DNA of 25,203 nt, taken from a virus. Positions 20,735-25,203 of this stretch are shown here, piece by piece; the stretch's first letter is position 1; every line of letters begins with the position of its first letter. The stretch spans positions 1-25,203 of IMG/VR virus record IMGVR_UViG_3300035698_025338. One strand, given 5' to 3'. Below the pieces are notes generated by a model. The model was not told the origin of the DNA, made no database searches, and was given only the letters and a program-made list of their open reading frames with translations. The position numbers and the translations under genes were made by a program.

Positions 20735-23524
20735 TTAAAAAGGGATTTCGTCTTCATCGTAATCTTCAAACGGACCTTCATGCGGGTCTCCCCAGCCGGG
20801 TTCAGGACAGTAATCCGGTACTGGTCCAATTTCGTAATCAACCACGCTGACGAACTTCTCCCCGGCAACAGCTTTGACAATTATTTTGGATGTTTTTGCC
20901 AGGACTCCGTCCTGAGCGAGCTGAACAGCTTCAGCGGCATTATTCGGTGGCGTCAGCTTGGAACGCTTACTCCACCATGCTTCAAATTTTCTTCTGGCAT
21001 AACCTGTGTGTTCAGGACATACCCACTCGGATTCGTATCTATTGAAACCGGTACAGTATTCAACCCTCATCGTCTTTGGAGTTTCATCAGATGCTCCGCG
21101 TTTATGATGAACGCTGTATTCAACGGTATGAACATCGTAATCAAAATGACTGGTTTGCCCTGATAGCACTCCGGCTGCTTCCGCATGGGCGTTGATGTTA
21201 CTCTTTTCAGGCGGCGGGAACTCGTAACCGCATTCAGGACAATTCATGTAAGCAGCATGAATGAGCGCCAGACAGTTAAGACATTTTTTTGCTGGGGCTT
21301 CGCCGTTGCCAGAGGCTTTATCGTTTACCTGGATCATATCAACCGGGCCATGCCGCATGATATTTTCACCGTAATCTAAAATTAAGCAGTTCTGTTTTTC
21401 CGGATGCAGGCGGGTGCCGCGACCACAATTACCTAAAATAGCAACCTTGCCGTTTCGACGGGTTACCAAAGTTCCTAAGCGATTTTTTACACACCATACC
21501 AGTTCATCCGGAATGTCATGTGATTGTGTTATTGAACAACGGTTTTTTACTAAATATGAAGGTATACTATTTGCTCCTCCAATTGTTGCGTGAGTTTGAG
21601 GTTTTAAGTAAAGTAGATATTGATCCACAGGCTCACCAGAATGCCAGGATGTTTTTTGTCGTTGGACTGCTTTATTGCACCTGTATCCCTTCTGAATAAT
21701 AATTGCTTGTAAATCATCAGCTAATAATTCATTATTTCCAACAGCTAAAGTATATCCTTTCGGAGTCCAGGTTATTGTTTTACTCTTTTTCCCATTTGCA
21801 TAATTCATAGCCTCAAGAAGAATTGCTAATTGCTTCTGTGAAATATCTTGTAAGGAATAGAGCAGCCGCTGTGTCAAAAAAGGGAAAAGCTTTTTCCATC
21901 CTGTTCTATTCTTGTTTTTTCCTCTGGGTTGCCCATATGGAATATGGTAATTTAAGTTGTCTGCATATTTAGCAAACATCCCTTTTCTTGCAATTTGATA
22001 ACGCCCATAGCCAAAGTTACATCCATCAAGCATAGAAATAATATCGGCATTGTATGGACTTTCGACTGATTGCGAAATTGTAATACCAAGTGTTTTAGGG
22101 TTCATATAGCCATCTGTCAGTACCCAACCTAAGAATCGCACCTCATCATCACTTAAATCAATTCCAGATGAATCTCCAGAAGCCGCAACTGGAATAAAGT
22201 ACGAGTCACGATACTTTTGCATTTCTTCAGCTGTTTTTTTCAGCCATCTGCTATCTTTCTTGTGACGATTTCGATAAACGATATCGTGTTGGTTTGTAAT
22301 CCTGATGTCTAAATGAGGCGCTTTAACTTCACGCATTGATTCTCCGTGAATCAACTGTCGCTTAATAACCGATTCAGCTCTTAAGAACTCCATACTCCCT
22401 TTTTCCATGTTAAAGGCCGCGACCTTTTCGATTTGCTTGAAAGTATTTACACTTCTCCAACCATGTTCTGATAATATTTCTGTTTGAGAATCAAGACACA
22501 TCTGGACCAAGAGACCAGGCGAATTGGTCGGACGCAACAGTACAATGCAGTCGGTGTTAGTTGCGTCAAAGCCAGTAGTCAGGACGTTGACGTTCGCCAG
22601 AAATTTAAGCGGAGGTTTGCTGCCGAATAAATCCGCAGGGACTTCTTTACCTTTAAACCGGTCAAGGATTTCTGCACGTTCGCCAGATGAAGTTGAACCG
22701 GTAACGATGGCACATTCCATTCTACTATATGAGGCAATTTTCTCGGCCACATGCTGACAGTGTTCCACACTTGAGGTAAAGATCAAAACGGACTGCCTCT
22801 CCTGTGTCAGGCTGACAATTTCACGACAGGCGGCATCAACCAGTTGCTTGTTGTCCATGATGTCTTCGACTTCGGACGCGATGAACTCACCTCCTCGGAC
22901 ATGCAGGTTATCCAGCTTTGCTTCGACTTTGCCAGCACGGGAAATCAATGGAGACAAATACCCTTGGTTAATCATTTCCTTAAGTCCGGCCTCATAGCAA
23001 ACATGATTTAGCAAGTTTTCCGGCTGGCAAATCAAGCCGCCTTTCATTCGATACGGTGTAGCTGTCAGTCCAATAATCCGCAGGTTCGGATTAACAACTT
23101 TTGCGTCTGCAAGAAAAGTCCGATACATTCCTTCGCCATCAGGAGCCAATAAATGGCACTCATCAACGATAACCAGATCAAATGGTCCCAGCTCACAGGC
23201 ACGTTTGTAAATAGACTGAATACCCGCGACGATTACCGAATGATCAGTGTCGCGACTGTTTAAACCTGCGGAATAAACGCCGACATCCAGACCGGGACAT
23301 AAAGCCCGAATTTTGTCAGCATTTTGCTCCAGAAGCTCTTTGACATGAGCCAGAATCAACACGCGCCCGGACCATTGTTGAACTGCGTCTGAAACAATTT
23401 GGCCTATAACCAGCGTCTTTCCTGTGCCTGTTGGCAACACCACACAGGGATTGTCATCGCAGGTACGCAAATGTTCATAAACAGCCTCGACTGCTTCTTT
23501 TTGATAAGGACGAAGTTCAAGCAT
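20735..23524 (-). CDS. DEAD/DEAH-box SF2 helicase, intein-containing
   Basis: A 929-residue precursor. SF2 motifs: RPYQKEAV (Q-motif area), VLPTGTGKT (29-37), DECH (121-124), LTATPYR (153-159), SVLIFTSSVEHC, LANVNVLTTGFDATNTDCIV, and motif VI split by the intein (LLVQM then CGRGTR). After the intein a zinc finger C748-xx-C751...C762-xx-C765 (CLNC, CPECGYEF) and a DUF-type C-terminal region with YEIGPVPDYCPEPGWGDP and acidic end EDYDEDEIPF. The spliced protein would be about 572 residues. It resembles the type III restriction/Res-subunit-like helicases common in phage replication modules. Its ATG overlaps the stop of the upstream small gene (TAATG). Confidence 0.95.
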   Translation of the reverse strand: MLELRPYQKEAVEAVYEHLRTCDDNPCVVLPTGTGKTLVIGQIVSDAVQQWSGRVLILAHVKELLEQNADKIRALCPGLDVGVYSAGLNSRDTDHSVIVAGIQSIYKRACELGPFDLVIVDECHLLAPDGEGMYRTFLADAKVVNPNLRIIGLTATPYRMKGGLICQPENLLNHVCYEAGLKEMINQGYLSPLISRAGKVEAKLDNLHVRGGEFIASEVEDIMDNKQLVDAACREIVSLTQERQSVLIFTSSVEHCQHVAEKIASYSRMECAIVTGSTSSGERAEILDRFKGKEVPADLFGSKPPLKFLANVNVLTTGFDATNTDCIVLLRPTNSPGLLVQMCLDSQTEILSEHGWRSVNTFKQIEKVAAFNMEKGSMEFLRAESVIKRQLIHGESMREVKAPHLDIRITNQHDIVYRNRHKKDSRWLKKTAEEMQKYRDSYFIPVAASGDSSGIDLSDDEVRFLGWVLTDGYMNPKTLGITISQSVESPYNADIISMLDGCNFGYGRYQIARKGMFAKYADNLNYHIPYGQPRGKNKNRTGWKKLFPFLTQRLLYSLQDISQKQLAILLEAMNYANGKKSKTITWTPKGYTLAVGNNELLADDLQAIIIQKGYRCNKAVQRQKTSWHSGEPVDQYLLYLKPQTHATIGGANSIPSYLVKNRCSITQSHDIPDELVWCVKNRLGTLVTRRNGKVAILGNCGRGTRLHPEKQNCLILDYGENIMRHGPVDMIQVNDKASGNGEAPAKKCLNCLALIHAAYMNCPECGYEFPPPEKSNINAHAEAAGVLSGQTSHFDYDVHTVEYSVHHKRGASDETPKTMRVEYCTGFNRYESEWVCPEHTGYARRKFEAWWSKRSKLTPPNNAAEAVQLAQDGVLAKTSKIIVKAVAGEKFVSVVDYEIGPVPDYCPEPGWGDPHEGPFEDYDEDEIPF
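21428..22498 (-). other. Intein in helicase motif VI (357 aa) with degenerate LAGLIDADG and unusual Gly-Asn end
   Basis: Begins CLDSQTEILSEHGWRSVNTF (Cys codon 22496-22498) and ends VTRRNGKVAILGN (Asn codon 21428-21430), with the +1 residue Cys. Block B is TNQHDIV (68-74). LAGLIDADG motif 1 is FLGWVLTDGY (122-131, D129 present); motif 2 is LLEAMNYANG (227-236), where Asn (N235) stands in the usual acidic position. The penultimate residue is Gly instead of the usual His; several working inteins lack that His. Splicing restores VQM-CGRGTR, the arginine-finger motif of the helicase. Confidence 0.93.
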
Positions 23525-23739
23525 TAAACACCACGCACTTGAATTCCAGCTTCAAGCAGTAAGCGACTAATCTCTCTGACAAACATATCAAATACCGCGA
23601 TGTGCATGTCGAGTTCATCTCGGACAGCCTTCAACGTTAATCCCTGCATCAGGTGTTGACAGATATTTCGCATATCCGGGTCAGTTATATTGTTTACCAC
23701 TTTTCGGGCGATAATTATTTTTCTACATCTGCATTGCAT
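23524..23739 (-). CDS. Small HTH-like protein
   Basis: A 71-residue protein: MQCRCRKIIIARKVVNNITD, PDMRNICQHLMQGLTLKAVR, DELDMHIAVFDMFVREISRL. The pattern LMQGLTLKAVRDELDMHIAVFDMFVREI resembles a sigma-region-4-type or LuxR-like helix-turn-helix (QGLTxxxVxxxLxM...F). The N-terminus has C3, C5 and basic residues. AAAGGAA is 9 bases upstream of the ATG. It is coupled to the helicase by TAATG and lies 3 bases after the RusA stop. A regulatory or replication-accessory role is possible; no family is certain. Confidence 0.62.
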   Translation of the reverse strand: MQCRCRKIIIARKVVNNITDPDMRNICQHLMQGLTLKAVRDELDMHIAVFDMFVREISRLLLEAGIQVRGV

Positions 23740-23742
23740 TTT

Positions 23743-24090
23743 TCATTGTTCCTTTTCATTTATTGTGATATAACAAAGACCGCCTTCCATTGGCTCTCTC
23801 ATATAAGCATGGAGGTCTTTGACTTGACTATCGTTAACCATCAAACCCGCATGCTGGAGAGCATCAAGGATGGGCTTCAGACAATTATCAACATCTCGTC
23901 TGCGCCGATCAGGCGGGTAAAGCTCAATTGAAAGCTCAATATGACCGGTAAGACGTTCCGGTATTTTGCTTCTGATAATCGCGATTACCCGCTCCCGGTA
24001 TTTGCGGCCCTCACGACTTATTAAGACGCAAGGACCGACATGCCGGTAGTAGTGGTTAATACTTGGTGGATACGGCAGTTCGAATTCCAT
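23743..24090 (-). CDS. rusA: RusA-family Holliday junction resolvase
   Basis: I start the gene at the ATG at 24090 (115 residues), not the longer frame (24228) that runs inside the DUF669 gene. MEFELPYPPSINHYYRHVGP is the RusA N-terminal signature (PPSxNxYYR). The catalytic aspartates are in RRRDVDNCLKPILDAL (D-x-D-N...LD), followed by GLMVNDSQVKDL, with the D of VNDSQV also conserved. The family cleaves four-way DNA junctions and debranches replication/packaging intermediates. The length (E. coli RusA is 120) is normal. Two bases separate its start from the DUF669 stop; weak ribosome site GCGGGT. Confidence 0.93.
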   Translation of the reverse strand: MEFELPYPPSINHYYRHVGPCVLISREGRKYRERVIAIIRSKIPERLTGHIELSIELYPPDRRRRDVDNCLKPILDALQHAGLMVNDSQVKDLHAYMREPMEGGLCYITINEKEQ

Positions 24091-24091
24091 A

Positions 24092-24550
24092 TTACCCGCG
24101 CTGCCAGGGAGCGGAAGTCTGCTGCTGACCAGATGGTAGAGCCTGATTATTGCCAGCGCCTTTTGCGGCATAGCCTTTAATCTCATTTGAGATTTCATCT
24201 GTGTCGTCGCGCTTTTTGCATTTAACATTGATTTCTAAAGGCAGGTTATGCAGATCAACCGAGTCTTTTGGTTCCATAATGTTCACCGCACGACATAGGG
24301 CGGAAAGTTCACTTTGGGCGATCTTCTGAGCTTGCGCACTTGGATTATTAATGTTCAATCTGGCCCAGACCTTACGATCCTTGTATTCGCCATCGATAAT
24401 CTCAAAAGTCAGTTCCAGATAATTGCCGTTGCCGGACTTGGTTGATTTCATTTCTGAATCAATGATTACCGCATTGTATTTTCCTGCTGGAATCGGCTCA
24501 AAAGCAACTGAGGGTTCTACTTCATGTGCATTAAAGTTTAATGTAGCCAT
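24092..24550 (-). CDS. DUF669 phage protein (SSB-like, recombination module)
   Basis: A 152-residue protein with the DUF669 pattern throughout: MATLNFNAHEVEPSVAFEPI, PAGKYNAVIIDSEMKSTKSG, NGNYLELTFEIIDGEYKDRK, VWARLNINNPSAQAQKIAQS, ELSALCRAVNIMEPKDSVDL, HNLPLEINVKCKKR. The C-terminus is disordered, Gln/Ser/Pro-rich (GNNQALPSGQQQTSAPWQRG), like the acidic or flexible tips of SSB proteins. This family always travels with phage recombination ATPases and is thought to bind single-stranded DNA. It lies between the Sak4-like ATPase side and RusA, a common order. Weak A/G-rich ribosome site. Confidence 0.9.
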   Translation of the reverse strand: MATLNFNAHEVEPSVAFEPIPAGKYNAVIIDSEMKSTKSGNGNYLELTFEIIDGEYKDRKVWARLNINNPSAQAQKIAQSELSALCRAVNIMEPKDSVDLHNLPLEINVKCKKRDDTDEISNEIKGYAAKGAGNNQALPSGQQQTSAPWQRG

Positions 24551-24580
24551 AAGATTTTCTTTCTTTTTGAGTTTAAGGCT

Positions 24581-24796
24581 TTATGCGTTTAATTTTTCTA
24601 GTGCAATAGCAGGATAACGACTGACAACCTGTCTGGTTTCCGAATCGGTCCTGATTAATTGCATTGCGTACTTTTTCCTTTCACAGTAGTTATTAAGTAG
24701 TGATAAATCAGCCAACGCGTCCTTGCGTCGATGGAAAACGGTACTGATGATATGTCGCGATTTGCGTTCATAGAGAACCCAACTTCGCCGGATCAC
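24581..24796 (-). CDS. Small coupled protein after the recombination ATPase
   Basis: I use the GTG at 24796, whose bases overlap the TGA stop of the ATPase gene (GTGA at 24793-24796), with GGGAAG upstream. The 71-residue product is VIRRSWVLYERKSRHIISTV, FHRRKDALADLSLLNNYCER, KKYAMQLIRTDSETRQVVSR, YPAIALEKLNA. The alternative ATG 15 codons earlier would overlap the ATPase by 49 bases. It is basic, with the N-terminal WVLYERKSRHIISTVFHRRKDA stretch that looks like a short beta-strand/helix domain. No family recognised; short hypothetical proteins of this kind are frequent in this position. Confidence 0.68.
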   Translation of the reverse strand: MIRRSWVLYERKSRHIISTVFHRRKDALADLSLLNNYCERKKYAMQLIRTDSETRQVVSRYPAIALEKLNA

Positions 24797-25203
24797 GTTT
24801 TGCTTCCCGTATTGTTCAGCGCAGTCACAAAAGCATCCCATGACAACGGCAGTTCAGGCGGCAGATTAAACCGATTCTTTGCGATGCAGGCCGGGCCGCC
24901 AACGGTACGAATAACCCGCTCTCCGCCATCAGCTCCAATGGGCGCGGCAATCGTGCGCTCCCGGTTGAATCCGGCATCTTCCTTCTGGGTTCGAAACCTG
25001 CGAGTAGCAAAGAACACCGCATCCACCCATTCGGAAATCAGCGCATTGGCATGCTTGTGCAAGCGCGGCAAATACCGGTCGTACGCGGATGATTCAGGAT
25101 CTTCAAACTTTTCGATCTTCGAATGAGCGATCAGAATGCAGGCCATGCCCTTTTCATTCCGAAGTGCATCCAGGAGTTTCAGAATCTTTCGCCAGTGAGT
25201 CAG
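24793..25203 (-). CDS. Phage recombination ATPase (AAA_24/Sak4-like), C-terminal part
   Basis: The frame runs off the right edge, leaving 136 residues of the C-terminus. It contains MACILIAHSKIEKFEDPESS, AYDRYLPRLHKHANALISEW, VDAVFFATRRFRTQKEDAGF, GERVIRTVGGPACIAKNRFN and LPPELPLSWDAF. This is the typical end of the phage ATP-binding (AAA_24, PF13479) proteins: a strand with IAHxKI, a YDRYxPxLHKxA segment, and RPAxxAKNR. These RecA-fold proteins act in single-strand annealing recombination with DUF669. The Walker A motif is outside the window. It is the first gene of this operon within view. Confidence 0.88.
   Translation of the reverse strand: MTHWRKILKLLDALRNEKGMACILIAHSKIEKFEDPESSAYDRYLPRLHKHANALISEWVDAVFFATRRFRTQKEDAGFNRERTIAAPIGADGGERVIRTVGGPACIAKNRFNLPPELPLSWDAFVTALNNTGSKT

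Noticed and set aside
24091-24228. N-terminal extension of RusA to 24228
   Set aside because: The extra 46 residues overlap the DUF669 gene out of frame and lack similarity to RusA, which starts MEFELPYPPS.
1-25203. CRISPR array, tRNA or rRNA genes, insertion sequences, integrase
   Set aside because: No regularly spaced direct repeats with spacers, no cloverleaf, no transposase or integrase frame was seen; the 9-mer array at 17824-18101 is irregular and in both orientations, unlike CRISPR.

Overview
The window is one continuous stretch of a tailed-phage (siphovirus-type) genome, most likely a prophage. It has head, tail, packaging, replication and recombination modules and no recognisable bacterial housekeeping gene. 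GC content is moderate. Most genes lie on the minus strand and are tightly packed, with ATGA, TAATG and GTGA junctions and clear AGGAG-type ribosome sites, plus some TTG and GTG starts. The host is probably a Gram-negative-type bacterium. A PVC-group (Lentisphaerota-like) host would fit the mixture of families, but nothing here proves it.

Layout in transcription order (right to left on the minus strand). 25203-17521 is the replication/recombination and regulation module: a Sak4-like recombination ATPase (cut by the window edge), a small coupled protein, a DUF669 protein, a RusA resolvase, a small HTH-like protein, a DEAD/DEAH helicase interrupted by an intein, a zinc-ribbon protein, a primase-helicase fusion, a 361-bp repeat region that looks like a replication origin or regulatory array, and a Mor-like activator. 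17148-15635 is a plus-strand cargo operon for the type IV toxin-antitoxin/abortive-infection pair AbiEi-AbiEii, with an inverted repeat over its promoter. 15548-10786 holds a ParB-methyltransferase fusion (with an intein), a small TerS-like protein and the large terminase. 10460-1 is the morphogenesis operon: two small proteins, portal, an unrecognised RAMP-like protein, a previously unmarked 48-residue overlapping gene, a fused prohead protease-major capsid protein, a DUF2190 decoration protein, head-tail joining and tail-completion proteins, a holin-like protein, the tail tube protein, the tail assembly chaperone with a -1 frameshift, and the tape measure protein (interrupted by an intein and cut by the window edge).

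Most notable: (i) three different LAGLIDADG inteins in three unrelated genes (tape measure, DNA methyltransferase, helicase), each at a conserved site and apparently at different stages of endonuclease decay; (ii) a probable programmed -1 frameshift on GAAAAAG before the tape measure gene; (iii) an array of eight exact ATAATGGTC sites in both orientations around a 36-bp pure A/T tract, combined with three TGGAA..TTCCA dyads; (iv) an AbiE operon with its likely operator; (v) a RAMP-like protein and a 48-residue overlapping gene, with a duplicated ~50-bp element before each; (vi) a TerS-like motif that occurs both in a 67-residue protein and at the N-terminus of the large terminase. All gene functions are read from sequence motifs and family memory; no database search was run.
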